The notes beneath the pieces were generated by a model. It made no database searches. It saw only the letters and a program-made list of their open reading frames with translations, and was not told the DNA's origin. Shown in pieces: positions 51,095 to 60,912 of a stretch of DNA of 64,000 nt (its first letter is position 1; each line of letters opens with the position of its first letter). Position numbers and translations under genes: made by a program. Source of the stretch: Leptolyngbyaceae cyanobacterium. GTDB lineage: Bacteria > Cyanobacteriota > Cyanobacteriia > Cyanobacteriales > Aerosakkonemataceae. Location of the stretch: NCBI GenBank assembly GCA_036703985.1, contig DATNQN010000119.1:1-64000 (forward strand), given 5' to 3'.

Positions 51095-51862
51095 TTATCC
51101 AACTGCCACTGACTGTTCCGATGCTTCATTTTGTGCAACTAATTGTAACGGCCCCATTTTCTTCACCTTTTCTGTCAGCCAATTTTCAAACAACTCGTCA
51201 ATTAAGCGACGACGCATGGCATCATCAAGTTGCGCGGGAATAAATTTTTCCAAGCGCACGATCACGAACCATTCTGCTAAAGCCCGTGGTGGCCAGAGTT
51301 GACCGGGTTGACTGACTGATAATATTTGACCGATTAAAGGATGGGGCTGCTTAATCGATACTGGCCCCAATACTCCGCCTGTATTCGCTTCTGGCCCTTG
51401 AGAGTATTCTTTGGCTAGGTCGGCAAAAGCTTGTTCCCCTTCTTGGATGCGAAAGTAAATTTCTTGAGCTAATCCCAAATCTTTAGTCCGAATGAGAGAA
51501 TACACTACTTGGTCTAGAAAAGGTTTGCGGGAGAGGAAATAAGACTCGACTTTAGAAGCCCAAGTTGCCTGTTTGTATTTTTCTAGCTTTAAAGGACGCA
51601 ACGCCACTAGTTGAAATTGCTCTTGAGTTAATCCTTGAGATTCCAGCCAAGCTTCTTTGGCTTCTGGAGAAGTTAGCTGATAATATGCTTCAGTTTGAGC
51701 TAGAGCATTTTTTTCTTCTTCCTCGCTTACCTCAATGTTAGCGATCGCCTCATCGACGATCAATCCCCTCAACAACTGAGGCATCAACTGATACTGGCTC
51801 ATCAGTACCAGCATTTCATTGGGTGTAATTACCTTATCGCCAGCTTGAAATACTTCTGCCAT
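51095..51862 (-). CDS. Parvulin-type peptidyl-prolyl isomerase (secretion-associated)
   Basis: A 255-residue SurA/PrsA-like protein. An alpha-helical N-terminal region (about 1-105) leads to a PpiC domain (about 110-205) with GEQAFADLAKEYSQGPEANT and GGVLGPVSIKQPHPLIGQIL. There is no signal peptide, so it probably acts in the cytosol. It lies 186 bases upstream of the ABC exporter on the same strand. In cyanobacteria such isomerases often accompany HlyB/HlyD-like exporters, and it may help deliver or fold the export substrate. The latter is inference. Confidence 0.85.
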   Translation of the reverse strand: MAEVFQAGDKVITPNEMLVLMSQYQLMPQLLRGLIVDEAIANIEVSEEEEKNALAQTEAYYQLTSPEAKEAWLESQGLTQEQFQLVALRPLKLEKYKQATWASKVESYFLSRKPFLDQVVYSLIRTKDLGLAQEIYFRIQEGEQAFADLAKEYSQGPEANTGGVLGPVSIKQPHPLIGQILSVSQPGQLWPPRALAEWFVIVRLEKFIPAQLDDAMRRRLIDELFENWLTEKVKKMGPLQLVAQNEASEQSVAVG

Positions 51863-51943
51863 TGCTTACTAGTTCTTAATACACTAATCTAAAAAAATTT
51901 ACCCAAAGCCGATAATAGCTGCACTCAATCTAATATCTAAAAT

Positions 51944-52210
51944 TTAATCGAGCAAATGGCTGCTTGCTAAATTCCATTTTTTGCGTGCTTGGGAACCAGC
52001 AAAACGATCCACGGAGTATAACACACAATAGGCTGGTATGGCAGATGTGAGGGCAAAGCTACTACAACCCTGAAAAGATCCTAGCTTGAAGAACTCAGAG
52101 CCGGGGAGTAATTGTTTAACAATTTGTTGAATCGCTACCGTTTGATAAATATCAAACCAGCCTTGAATCTGTTTCCATTCTGCAATGCCAGTAAAATCGT
52201 CTTTATTCAT
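51944..52210 (-). pseudogene. Truncated methyltransferase fragment
   Basis: An 88-residue frame. FFKLGSFQGCSSFALTSAIP and YCVLYSVDRFAGSQARKKW resemble the N-terminal half (motif I and motif II) of class I methyltransferases of the Methyltransf_24 type, which usually read E-I/V-G-S-F-K-G-R-S at that point. Here the acidic residue before the glycine is replaced by KL and the protein stops soon after motif II, so the rest of the domain is missing. It is probably a non-functional remnant, consistent with the adjacent surface-glycan genes. Confidence 0.55.
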
Positions 52211-52350
52211 CGTTTAGACTGCTGATTTTCACTAAACAGACATAAAGCATCACCAACCGCTTAATATAGCACTTGGAAAAGTCTCGACTTCCACTAGCTG
52301 ATAAGGTAACTTTGTAAAGATTTTTTGAACCTACTTTTCCCACCAATCTC

Positions 52351-55047
52351 ATGAGAATTCTGTTTGCGATTCCTCACTTTTTTAACCCAACGGAGAACGG
52401 AAAACACGCTTCCCAAGGTAAAGACCCCCAACCACGCATTCAAGGGTTAACTACTTGCATTACGGCATTACACCAATTATTTGGCAAGTCTCAGACCAGC
52501 ATGGATATTGCCCGCAGTTCTACAATGCCCGTCAACCAGTCCCAAATTCACAACATAGATATCATTATCTGTACTAGTAAAGATTTTCACCTACTGAGCG
52601 AGGTTCCACTACCTTCTAATTTATACAAACATTACCGCATCCATTGCGACCCCTTATTCTTGGGATTTGAGTGTCAAGCACTATTGAGAGATTGTATTGG
52701 TAGTTATGACTATTTTTGCTATCTAGAAGATGACATAATTCTGCATGACCCTTGGTTTTTCGTCAAACTCGATTGGTTTACCAAGCAGGCAGGAGACTTT
52801 TGCTTATTACAACCGAATCGCTACGAGTCATCTTGTACTGGCGAAAGTCAAAAAACATACATTGATGGCAACTTGCAAGCCATCATAACTGCTAAATATC
52901 AAAATTTGGCAGAGCAACCACAACTAACTGGCCATATTATGGGAATGCCAGTTGCTTTCCATCGCGCTACTAATCCCCATGCTGGCAGCTATTTTTTGAA
53001 CGTTCGACAAATGAATCATTGGGCGCAACAGCCTTATTTTTTAGACCGGGATACTAGTTTTTTTGGCCCTCTAGAAAGTGCTGCCACTCTGGGAATCATG
53101 CGAGCTTTTAAGGTTTACAAGCCAGCCTCTTACAATGCCAATTTCCTGGAAATCGAGCATTTTGGAACGGTTTGGAGCGAAAAAATGCAGAAAAAGTTTG
53201 CTCTCAAGCAGCAGAAAGTGGCAGTAGGAGAAAGCCAGAGTAAAGGAGAGTGGAAACACGATCGAGTAATTGAAAATTCACCACCTGACCCCTTGACTGC
53301 TTCACTCGCTCTCCCTAGTGCCTTTCCCCAGCCTGCGCTGACGAATGCCCAAATACTACCTGATTATTACAATCGGGTTAATCCCGATTTGCTCAGATTA
53401 CTGCCTCCTGATGCCAAGGTAATTGTAGAGGTTGGCTGTGGGGCGGGAGCATTGGGAGAGAAATACAAGCAAATTAATCCCCATTGCCAATATATTGGTT
53501 TGGAATTGAACGAAACGGCTGCCCAGTTTGCTACTGCTAGGTTAGACCGAGTAGTAGTGGGAAATATTGAAGACCCAAACCTAAATCTGGAAATTGGTGA
53601 GGGTACGGTTGATTGCCTGGTGTTTGGGGATGTGCTGGAGCATATGGTTGACCCTTGGGCAGTACTGAAAAGGGCTACCGCTTGGTTGAAAGAAGAGGGA
53701 CAAGTTTTAGCCTGCATCCCCAACGTGCAGCACTGGAGCCTGATTTTGAAGATTTTGCGGGGAGAGTGGCAATACGAGGATGAGGGCTTGTTAGACCGCA
53801 CTCACCTGCGCTTTTTTGCCCTCGATACCATTAAGCAAATGTTTACTGATGCAGGGTTACAAGTTTATGAAGTGCAAACGAGGGGACGAAAAGGTGAGGA
53901 TTTTCAGAAGTTCCAGCAAATTATCGCGCCAATAACGAAGCAGTTAGGATTAGATGAAGCTAAATTTGCTACTCAAACCGGGGCTTTGCAGTACGTGGTG
54001 AGAGCAATCAAATCAACTGAGCCACCTCGATCGCTTTTGATCCAAACTATGATGATGGCGCCTTTGGCGTGCGATCGCGTCCGCGTGCTAGAACCAGATC
54101 AAATGAGCGCTACCATCCCTGGAGTCCGCACCGTTGCCACAGTCAAAACAGCTGATTTAAGCATAGCCCAACTAGGAGATGCAAAAGTATTTATCTGGCA
54201 GCGAGGCTTTTTCGACAATCCCAAAGACATTCCTAAAATTCAAAATATTATCCAACGAGGATATCTAATTGTCGCCGAAATTGATGATGACCCAATGCGT
54301 TGGCCTGCTCACCAAGAAAATCAATTTTTCAGCTACAGAGCTTGTCACGCTGTTCAAACCTCCACAGAACCGCTGGCCGAATTCTTACGCCAAATTAATC
54401 CCAACGTGGTAGTTTTTCAGAATCAACTAGCTTATTTACCACCACCGAGAAAATATAAATCAGACAATCCAATTACTTTATTCTTCGGGGCATTAAATCG
54501 CGAAGAAGATTGGGCAATAATTTTGCCTGCCTTAAACCGAGTCTTGGCAGATTACGGTGACAAAGTGCGAGTACAAGTGATTTATGACAAGCAATTTTTC
54601 GGGGCATTGGAAACATCCAATAAAGAATTAGAACCTTGGTGTCCTTATGAACGATATCAAGAACTTCTTTCTAATTGTGAAATCGCTTTATTGCCATTAA
54701 ATCCAACTCGATTTAACACCATGAAATCCGACCTCAAATTTATTGAATGTGCTGGACATGGAGTAACCGTATTAGCAAGTCCTACCGTGTATGAAGCTTC
54801 GATTATCGAAGGAGAAACTGGGTTAATTTATCGGACAGTAGAAGAATTCGAGACAAAATTGCGGCAGTTAATTTCAAATACAACAATGCGCCAACAATTA
54901 GCGACGAATGCTTACAATTGGGTGAAGAATAATCGTTTGTTATCGCAACATTATCGGCAGCGTCGGGAATGGTATTTGCAAATGATAAATAAATTACCTC
55001 AATTGAATGAGGAATTGCAAAAGAGAGTACCGGAATTGTTTAGATAA
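52351..55047 (+). CDS. Three-domain glycan protein: GT-A-like, methyltransferase, GT-B-like
   Basis: An 898-residue fusion. Residues 1-320 look like a glycosyltransferase-type domain with [19 protein letters not shown] (an acidic metal site), [10 protein letters not shown] and [10 protein letters not shown]. Residues about 335-560 are a class I SAM methyltransferase ([57 protein letters not shown]). Residues about 570-898 resemble the donor half of a family 4 glycosyltransferase ([52 protein letters not shown]). The three activities would modify one surface glycan or glycoprotein in sequence. It is divergent from the secretion cassette and lacks membrane segments. The acceptor is unknown. Confidence 0.8.
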   Translation: MRILFAIPHFFNPTENGKHASQGKDPQPRIQGLTTCITALHQLFGKSQTSMDIARSSTMPVNQSQIHNIDIIICTSKDFHLLSEVPLPSNLYKHYRIHCDPLFLGFECQALLRDCIGSYDYFCYLEDDIILHDPWFFVKLDWFTKQAGDFCLLQPNRYESSCTGESQKTYIDGNLQAIITAKYQNLAEQPQLTGHIMGMPVAFHRATNPHAGSYFLNVRQMNHWAQQPYFLDRDTSFFGPLESAATLGIMRAFKVYKPASYNANFLEIEHFGTVWSEKMQKKFALKQQKVAVGESQSKGEWKHDRVIENSPPDPLTASLALPSAFPQPALTNAQILPDYYNRVNPDLLRLLPPDAKVIVEVGCGAGALGEKYKQINPHCQYIGLELNETAAQFATARLDRVVVGNIEDPNLNLEIGEGTVDCLVFGDVLEHMVDPWAVLKRATAWLKEEGQVLACIPNVQHWSLILKILRGEWQYEDEGLLDRTHLRFFALDTIKQMFTDAGLQVYEVQTRGRKGEDFQKFQQIIAPITKQLGLDEAKFATQTGALQYVVRAIKSTEPPRSLLIQTMMMAPLACDRVRVLEPDQMSATIPGVRTVATVKTADLSIAQLGDAKVFIWQRGFFDNPKDIPKIQNIIQRGYLIVAEIDDDPMRWPAHQENQFFSYRACHAVQTSTEPLAEFLRQINPNVVVFQNQLAYLPPPRKYKSDNPITLFFGALNREEDWAIILPALNRVLADYGDKVRVQVIYDKQFFGALETSNKELEPWCPYERYQELLSNCEIALLPLNPTRFNTMKSDLKFIECAGHGVTVLASPTVYEASIIEGETGLIYRTVEEFETKLRQLISNTTMRQQLATNAYNWVKNNRLLSQHYRQRREWYLQMINKLPQLNEELQKRVPELFR

Positions 55048-55216
55048 CCTCTCCCCCATCCCCTATCCTACAACTTGACCAGCCGCTAGTCCCAAATCCT
55101 CAAATGACCAAAATTCGTAGTGTGACACTTTAGGGTGCGGAATGTGGGTTAAATAGGAAATAATAGGTAAAAAGAGTATATTTTTACTTATTATTTCCGA
55201 CCTGGAAAAGGCTGTA

Positions 55217-56083
55217 TTAAATTTCCAAGCCAGCTTCCCTTAATGCTTGTGCGAGTAGCTCTGTCAGATTTAATGAAATCGCCCATCTTTGGAGATACTC
55301 AAAATCGAGTTGTTCTCCTTGCAGCTTCAACACGCCTAAAATATCTCGCCATTGTTTTTGGGATTCGTTTTTAGTCATCCGAAACCAAAGGAGTTTTTGC
55401 AATACCGTATCTTCGGGTGTACAGAGATAAAAAGATCTACTAATATCATCATCGGGGCAGTGAAGCTGATGGCGAGACATTTTGGAATGGGAGAAATCAT
55501 CATCCTTCATTACAAAAATGTCTGCTTTTTCTGTTGTGGTCAGGTGGATAACATTAAACAATGAAGTCCTACCGCTCATGGCATCTTCTACAGCCACTTC
55601 ACTGATGTAAAACTGTTCTGCTAAAGCGTTAATTAGTGACTGAACCTGGTTAGTTTGGATGTTTATTACTAAATCCAAGTCTTCGGTGAATCTTACCTCT
55701 CCTTGTAGAGAGCTAGCAACAGAACCTCTTACGTAATAAGGGATGTTCAGCGAGGTTAAGACAGATGCTAGTTGATTCGCTAGCCAAATTGGGTCTTCTA
55801 TTATCAATTCTCCCAGATATTTCAATTCAGATAAAAAATCAGCCCATTCTTGCCCTAAACGCTTTCTGATGTAATGTTGTCTCACCATGTCTTTTGAAGC
55901 GTTAGGAAACTGACTTTTAATGCCCATCAAAGCTAATGTTGCCCCCCGTTTGGCCACCCGCTTGAAAAGAGCTTCTTTTTGCCCTGGCGTCATTTTTCGC
56001 CACAATCTGAACTGTACTTGTTCGGCTTCGATCGAAGTATCTATAGACTGCGTTCGGTAGTCAAAAGTGGTAATAATTGTCAT
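55217..56083 (-). CDS. AbiEii/nucleotidyltransferase-like protein
   Basis: A 288-residue protein. The central GSVASSLQGEVRFTEDLDLVI motif is the G-S-x(n)-D-x-D pattern of DNA polymerase beta-like nucleotidyltransferases of the AbiEii type, with the two acidic residues DLD. TPEDTVLQKLLWFRM is the further conserved block. The N-terminal about 90 residues (RLWRKMTPGQKEALFKRVAK) are helical and basic, possibly nucleic-acid binding. AbiEii toxins pair with an AbiEi regulator; no such gene is next to it, so it may be an orphan, a housekeeping paralogue, or a stray accessory gene. Confidence 0.75.
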   Translation of the reverse strand: MTIITTFDYRTQSIDTSIEAEQVQFRLWRKMTPGQKEALFKRVAKRGATLALMGIKSQFPNASKDMVRQHYIRKRLGQEWADFLSELKYLGELIIEDPIWLANQLASVLTSLNIPYYVRGSVASSLQGEVRFTEDLDLVINIQTNQVQSLINALAEQFYISEVAVEDAMSGRTSLFNVIHLTTTEKADIFVMKDDDFSHSKMSRHQLHCPDDDISRSFYLCTPEDTVLQKLLWFRMTKNESQKQWRDILGVLKLQGEQLDFEYLQRWAISLNLTELLAQALREAGLEI

Positions 56084-56244
56084 AGAGATCGCCTCATTTT
56101 AACGTGGTAAATACCGAGCGCTGCTGTCAGATTGCCTAGCGTGCAGGTAAATTAATTATAGATAAGTAAAATCGTTAATCAATACCCTCGGTGGCTCCAA
56201 TCACCGGGCGTATTTTAATGGAATTATAACTTTAAGTAATTAAT

Positions 56245-56290
56245 TCTCCCCCCTTCCCTTGTAGGGAAGGGGGGCTGGGGGGGTTAGGTC
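56245..56290. repeat. CCCCCCTTCCC palindromic repeat
   Basis: CCCCCCTTCCC and GGGAAGGGGGG form an 11-bp hairpin with TTGTA loop, followed by GGCTGGGGGGGTTAGG. It is a style of dispersed repeat common in cyanobacteria and lies before the Uma2 gene. Confidence 0.75.
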
Positions 56291-56332
56291 TACTAAAATT
56301 GAAACAAAGCCTATAAAACCACTGGACTAACC

Positions 56333-56905
56333 ATGATTGCCATTCCAGATAAAAAATATATCAGCCCCCAGGAATACCTAGAATGGGAAGAAAAACAAGA
56401 TGTCAAATACGAATATGTCAACGGCAAAGTTTTTGCTATGACAGGGGGAACTATTCCCCATAATGACATTACCCTTAACTTAGCAACTGCTTTGAAGATA
56501 CACCTGCGGGCTTCTGGTTGTAAGGTATCAATGGCAGATGCAAAGTTGGGTGTATCTGAAAACGGCCCTTTTCATTATCCTGATGTGATGGTAACTTGTG
56601 ATGAAAGGGATAAACAAGCAATTCAATTTATTCAATATCCTTGTTTAATTGCTGAAGTTTTGTCTCCTGGTACTAAAGGTTTCGACCGGGGTGATAAATT
56701 CAGACATTATCGCAGAATCAAGACATTAAAAGAATATGTTTTAATTAATGCTCAAAGCATCAATGTTGATTGCTATCGATTAAACGAAAGAGGTATTTGG
56801 GAATTATATCCTTATGAAGAAGGAGAAGAAATTCATTTAACTACTGTTGATTTTCGCTTTCCAATTTCTTTGATCTACGAAGATGTTCAGTTGTCGAATT
56901 ACTAG
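56333..56905 (+). CDS. Uma2-family (DUF820) putative endonuclease
   Basis: A 190-residue PD-(D/E)xK-fold protein. The family block SPQEYLEWEEKQDVKYEYVN then GKVFAMTGG, the catalytic-region FHYPDVMVTCDE, and CLIAEVLSPGTKGFDRGDKF are all present, giving the D...E-x-L core. RHYRRIKTLKEYVLINAQ follows. Cyanobacterial genomes carry many copies; their roles are not established, although a nuclease or mobile-element link is suspected. It is a singleton between repeats here. Confidence 0.9.
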   Translation: MIAIPDKKYISPQEYLEWEEKQDVKYEYVNGKVFAMTGGTIPHNDITLNLATALKIHLRASGCKVSMADAKLGVSENGPFHYPDVMVTCDERDKQAIQFIQYPCLIAEVLSPGTKGFDRGDKFRHYRRIKTLKEYVLINAQSINVDCYRLNERGIWELYPYEEGEEIHLTTVDFRFPISLIYEDVQLSNY

Positions 56906-56919
56906 AGATTGATAGCAAA

Positions 56920-56950
56920 GAAACCCGGTTTCTTAGAGAAACCGGGTTTC
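56920..56950. repeat. GAAACCCGGTTTC palindrome, second copy
   Basis: GAAACCCGGTTTCT (56920-56933) and its inverse (56937-56950), loop TAG. It shares the 13-base core with the palindrome at 33568-33604, about 23 kb away. It follows the Uma2 stop by 14 bases. Confidence 0.85.
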
Positions 56951-57019
56951 TGACAAGTTATTCAAATTTCAATCAGATAAACAGATATCCAACTTCTTGG
57001 AGAAGATCCCATAATCAAA

Positions 57020-57105
57020 CTTGTTCGTAGTGAGGACTTTAGTCCTCATTTTAAGGACTAAAGTCCTTACTACAAACTATGGTTATACAAACGACATGAT
57101 ATAAT
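57020..57105. repeat. TAGTGAGGACTTTAGTCC repeat, second copy
   Basis: TTCGTAGTGAGGACTTTAGTC and its inverted partner ending CCTTACTAC flank a short centre. The right end GACATGATATAATT resembles the right end of 17997-18125. Part of a family also at 62904-62961. Confidence 0.75.
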
Positions 57106-57123
57106 TCATGCTACTAAAAACTG

Positions 57124-57543
57124 CTATACCTGCTGAGCTAACTTTTCTAATCCGCGCTCTTCCCTATTATCTTCTACTCTTTTTCCATTAACTATTGGAT
57201 AACTTTCAATTACATCTTCTCTATCATTATCCAAACTTTTATCTCGTTGCTTAAACTCATCCAATAACTTAAAAAAGCATTCAAACCCATCCTTTTCGTC
57301 CCGACTGAAAAGGAGAATAATATTTGCCCAAGAGTTATTAGTCCGGACATTAAAACGTTGCTGTATCCAATCTTGGAAATGTTCGTAAAAATCAGATTCT
57401 TCCTCAGTTAGCTCAATTTTCATCTCATCTCTAGCAAATTGATAGCCAACAAAAAAATGCCGCAAAATACTAAGATAAGGCTTACCAATATACATTCCCG
57501 GTCGGCTTTTTATTTTTTCCAAAGCTTCATAAATTCCACTCAT
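57124..57543 (-). CDS. Small hypothetical protein (IKSRPGMYIG type)
   Basis: A 139-residue soluble acidic protein. The N-terminal GIYEALEKIKSRPGMYIGKP then LSILRHFFVGYQFARDEM recalls small proteins of polymorphic-toxin and similar accessory loci that share a R-P-x-M-Y-(I/L)-G block, but I cannot name a family with certainty. It has no membrane segment. It stands alone between repeats and 356 bases from the RTX gene. Function unknown; an immunity-type role is only a guess. Confidence 0.6.
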   Translation of the reverse strand: MSGIYEALEKIKSRPGMYIGKPYLSILRHFFVGYQFARDEMKIELTEEESDFYEHFQDWIQQRFNVRTNNSWANIILLFSRDEKDGFECFFKLLDEFKQRDKSLDNDREDVIESYPIVNGKRVEDNREERGLEKLAQQV

Positions 57544-57819
57544 TTTAGCTCCTTCGCGTTCCTATAGATTAATTTATTCTAGCGAATCTAGATCTCCTTT
57601 CTGGATAACTGACTCACTTACAACCTCTATTTTTGGTAATAGCTATTTTTCAATAACGTTGATATTTTAATCCATAGTTGATTTTGGTAGGGGCGAGTTT
57701 GACAAACAACCTTTCTTTCAAAGATTTTGAAACAAAACCTGCTCCTACAAGATGTATCGCCTTTGGATAAAAAAATGGAGTATCTGAACCGCACAAATTC
57801 ACACACTCTACAAACTATA
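57544..57819. other. Gene-free interval between the hypothetical gene and the RTX terminator
   Basis: About 276 bases with no gene. GTAGGGGCGAGTTT (about 57689) and AAAACCTGCTCCTAC (about 57735) are imperfect inverted ends of a short repeat, reminiscent of the CCGCCCCTAC segment near 45790. Confidence 0.5.
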
Positions 57820-57856
57820 AAAACAAAACAGGGCTAGATGAATTTTTAGCCCTGTT
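57820..57856 (-). terminator. Terminator of the RTX gene
   Basis: On the minus strand AACAGGGCTA and TAGCCCTGTT (57827-57836 and 57847-57856) form a perfect 10-bp stem followed by TTGTTTTT. It lies 44 bases after the RTX stop. Confidence 0.88.
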
Positions 57857-57899
57857 ATTAATAAACTCTATGAAATTTTTAAAAGAGTTCTACAACTCA

Positions 57900-59321
57900 C
57901 TACACGATGATGAAGTCGCCAGAAGAAAGGTTTAAGCCTGGATCTAAAATGGCGAACCTAGTAACTTGGTTATCAACGTTACTACCGTTTGTATTGTAGA
58001 AAAGATCGCCTGTATTCTTGTTGTAGACCAGTACACCTTGGGCTTTGTCAGCTTCACCAGTGTCGTTAGGGGTGTTAGAGGTAATTATTGCGACTCCTGG
58101 GGGATTAGTGACGCTCAATGCTGTGAAGAGGCTTTCTAGAGTGAAACCACTATTTGCAGCACCTTTGCCATCAAGAACTATCTTGTCTGTTCCTACTTCA
58201 AAGCCTACAATAACGTCCAGCCCAAGATCTGTAATGTTGTTTGTGATATTTTGTGGGGGTTGTGCTGCGAATGTACCTGCAACAAACAAGTAGTAATCAG
58301 CACCTTCGCCACCAATTAAGGAGTCATTGCCAGTCCAGCCAATCAGAGTATCGCTGCCCTCGCCACCAACGATGCTGTCATCGCCGTTTGAACCAAACAA
58401 GCTATCATCTCCAGCACCACCGAAAATAGTATCGTTGGCATCCCCGCCGTCTACGGTGTCAGCACCATCTCCAGCATATATAGTATCAGTACCTCCCTTG
58501 GCATTGATGAAGTCAGCACCATCAGCAGTGTCAGCCCCCGTCGTAGTATTACCACCAACCAGAAAATCTCCCTGGTCGGTACCGATGAGGGTATCACTAC
58601 CATCACCGCCATAGAGAGTATCGCTCTTATTATTACTAGAAAAAGCTATCAAAGAGTCGTTGTCTTTGTCGCCGTGCAAGACGCTGCCGCCTTTACCAAT
58701 AAGCGTATCGTTGCCTTTGCCACCGTAGAGACTCACGCCTGCTATGTTATCGGCAACCATCAGCATATCGGTTCCGGCATTGCCGAAACCGATCACGCCG
58801 GTTGCTAGAGCCATCAGGGTATCATTGCCATCACCACCTGACAAGGTATCGGCACCTAGTCCTGTAATGGAGTCGTTGTCTTTATCACCATATAACCAAC
58901 CAGTACCCCCTCCTTTGAGAGTATCGTTACCCTGACCACCGTACAGGGTTGCTGTTTGTGCACCGATTAGGTAATCTTTACCCGCATTCCCGTACAGAAT
59001 GGATGTTGCTGCTCCCACTAAGGTATCGTTACCATCATTGCCGTACATAGTATCGCCAAAAGTAGCTGCTAGGCTGTCATTGCCCAGGTCGCCCTTGAGG
59101 AGGCTATTGGAGCCGCTTTTTAAAGTGTCATCATCCTGACCACCGAAAAGAGTATTCCCGGCAACGAAAGAGATTAGGTTATCATTCCCTTTGTTCCCTG
59201 TAAGTATGACACCCCCAGCAGTAGCGGTAAGAGTATCGTTCCCGTCTAATCCTCGTATTTCGTCGCCAGAGGCACCACCAGTAAAGGTATCGTTTCCCGC
59301 CGTAAGTGTAATTAAAGCCAT
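57900..59321 (-). CDS. RTX calcium-binding repeat protein
   Basis: A 473-residue glycine- and aspartate-rich protein from the ATG at 59321 (MALITLTAGNDTF), with GAGGAG 11 bases before it; the in-frame GTG at 59333 overlaps that Shine-Dalgarno. The second half has classical RTX nonapeptides (GGAGDDSLFGSNGDDSIVGG) that bind calcium. The first half has a longer unit of about 18-21 residues, each with one G-N-D-T-L and one GN/GG-turn. There is no N-terminal signal; the C-terminal region (FEVGTDKIVLDG, then a hydrophobic tail LNLSSGDFIIV) fits type I secretion. It is a candidate substrate of the exporter encoded at 45.9-51.9 kb. Confidence 0.9.
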   Translation of the reverse strand: MALITLTAGNDTFTGGASGDEIRGLDGNDTLTATAGGVILTGNKGNDNLISFVAGNTLFGGQDDDTLKSGSNSLLKGDLGNDSLAATFGDTMYGNDGNDTLVGAATSILYGNAGKDYLIGAQTATLYGGQGNDTLKGGGTGWLYGDKDNDSITGLGADTLSGGDGNDTLMALATGVIGFGNAGTDMLMVADNIAGVSLYGGKGNDTLIGKGGSVLHGDKDNDSLIAFSSNNKSDTLYGGDGSDTLIGTDQGDFLVGGNTTTGADTADGADFINAKGGTDTIYAGDGADTVDGGDANDTIFGGAGDDSLFGSNGDDSIVGGEGSDTLIGWTGNDSLIGGEGADYYLFVAGTFAAQPPQNITNNITDLGLDVIVGFEVGTDKIVLDGKGAANSGFTLESLFTALSVTNPPGVAIITSNTPNDTGEADKAQGVLVYNKNTGDLFYNTNGSNVDNQVTRFAILDPGLNLSSGDFIIV

Positions 59322-59625
59322 TTCAACGTTCACTCCTCATTTGTTAATCGTATAGCGGATATTTTGGAAGTTATCCGATAGATTCACTCCACTTGATTGG
59401 ACTAACTCAGTAGAACGGCCATATTTCTTGGCACATTTTAGCTTGCTAGCCTTCAGTAGTATAGCTTGGTTCATAAATTTCTCCAATTACTATATAGCGC
59501 ACCAGAATCATGGGTTTTTCTCCATCATGACCAGTGAACTCCTCTTATAGTTCCCTCCTAACATCAATTTTCGACAACCGTAGCTATAATACCTAAAATT
59601 CTTTACAATCTTTTTCAAGATTTGG
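59322..59625. other. Upstream region of the RTX gene
   Basis: About 300 bases with the RTX promoter on the minus strand. No ORF is supported. The gene at 59626 (minus) ends here without an obvious terminator hairpin. Confidence 0.5.
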
Positions 59626-60912
59626 TCAAATTTGTCCAGCTACTGCCAAATCCTGAGTAGATACCGATTGAGTAGCAACTCCATTTAGTTCAGGAAGCCT
59701 GCCATTTGCTACATCTTGAATCAGCCGGATATGCTGGGGCAGTAGCACCTGATGGGAATAGCGTTCTAGGGCAGTCTGACGAGCTTTTTGGCGGAGTTCA
59801 GCCATGCGGGTGGGATGGTCTAAAACTTGGCAGATTTTGTCAGCAATTTGTTTAGGGGAAAAGAAATCTACCAACAAACCATTTTCTCCATCTTGGATTA
59901 CTTCTGCCACTGGGGGAGTATCCGAGCCTATTACCAAACAGCCAGTAGACATGGATTCAATCATCGACCAGGATAATACAAATGGTCGCGTTAAATACAC
60001 GTGGGCTGAGGATGCTTGAATTACTTTCAAATATAAGCCATAAGGCAAAGAACCAACAAAGTGAACCCGCGATAAATCAAGGGGTACTTTTTTAAGCATA
60101 TGCTGTTTATAGGTTTCCCCATTGGGTAATCCTCTGCCGTAACATACCCGGTCTGAACCTACAATTACTACATGACAGTTAGGACGGCGTTCTTGTAAGT
60201 AAGCAAGGCTTTCGATAAATTCTGGAAAACCTCGATAAGGTTCCATTCCTCGCGTTACATACGTAACAATTTCATCAACTTCTGACAAATCCAAATTCGG
60301 TAATATCAGTTTTGCTTCTGGGTTGGGTTTAAAGTAGTCTGTATCTACTCCATCGTGAAGAACGCTGATTTTGTGGTGAAATTCTTTGGGAAATTGGGAC
60401 TTTTGCCAGTGGGTAGGAGATATCCCCCAATCACAGCTATATAAATCTACTAATATGGGCGTATTTTTAATGCGAATTCGGCCCATATCATCAATATTCA
60501 ATGGGTCAGCCGGGTCAAAGTCCGCATCTGAACCAATGGCATGATAAAACCACTCGAAATAACACATTAACTTGCTATTGGGGAACGCATCCTTCATAAA
60601 TAAAGTAGGCCCCCAGCCAGAATGCCCGTAGATAATATCGGGGATAAATCCTTCTGATTTTAATTGTTCTGCTACCCGAAACATTGCTTGCCCGTGCAGA
60701 ACACCATTTTCTAAAAAGCGGACATAGTGATGGGTTTCCGGGCGGGCTTCGCGGGTAACTTTAAATAATACTTTGCGGACGCCGGGAATTTGCCACTCTG
60801 GATTTTCTACTTTACAGCCAAATACGACTTCATTGTTGGGGTCTTTTCCTAAAAGTGTTGCCACATGGCGAAATTGAGCGGGAAAGTTAGGGTGTAAAAA
60901 CAGAATTCGCAT
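59626..60912 (-). CDS. Family 4 glycosyltransferase
   Basis: A 428-residue GT-B enzyme starting MRILFLHPNFPAQFRHVATL, the N-terminal signature of a cyanobacterial GT4 subfamily. It continues with IIYGHSGWGPTLFMKDAFP and VLHDGVDTDYFKP. The donor-binding half has YVTRGMEPYRGFPEFIESLA, VHFVGSLPYGLYLKVIQASS and the sugar-nucleotide contacts in LSWSMIESMSTGCLVIGSD. It probably makes an exopolysaccharide or lipopolysaccharide component in the cytosol. It is a single gene between the RTX gene and GT39. Confidence 0.9.
   Translation of the reverse strand: MRILFLHPNFPAQFRHVATLLGKDPNNEVVFGCKVENPEWQIPGVRKVLFKVTREARPETHHYVRFLENGVLHGQAMFRVAEQLKSEGFIPDIIYGHSGWGPTLFMKDAFPNSKLMCYFEWFYHAIGSDADFDPADPLNIDDMGRIRIKNTPILVDLYSCDWGISPTHWQKSQFPKEFHHKISVLHDGVDTDYFKPNPEAKLILPNLDLSEVDEIVTYVTRGMEPYRGFPEFIESLAYLQERRPNCHVVIVGSDRVCYGRGLPNGETYKQHMLKKVPLDLSRVHFVGSLPYGLYLKVIQASSAHVYLTRPFVLSWSMIESMSTGCLVIGSDTPPVAEVIQDGENGLLVDFFSPKQIADKICQVLDHPTRMAELRQKARQTALERYSHQVLLPQHIRLIQDVANGRLPELNGVATQSVSTQDLAVAGQI

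Noticed and set aside
58045-58935. Plus-strand Pro/Ser-rich frames opposite the RTX gene
   Set aside because: They are the antisense of Gly/Asp-rich repeats; their apparent repetitiveness is inherited from the RTX gene.
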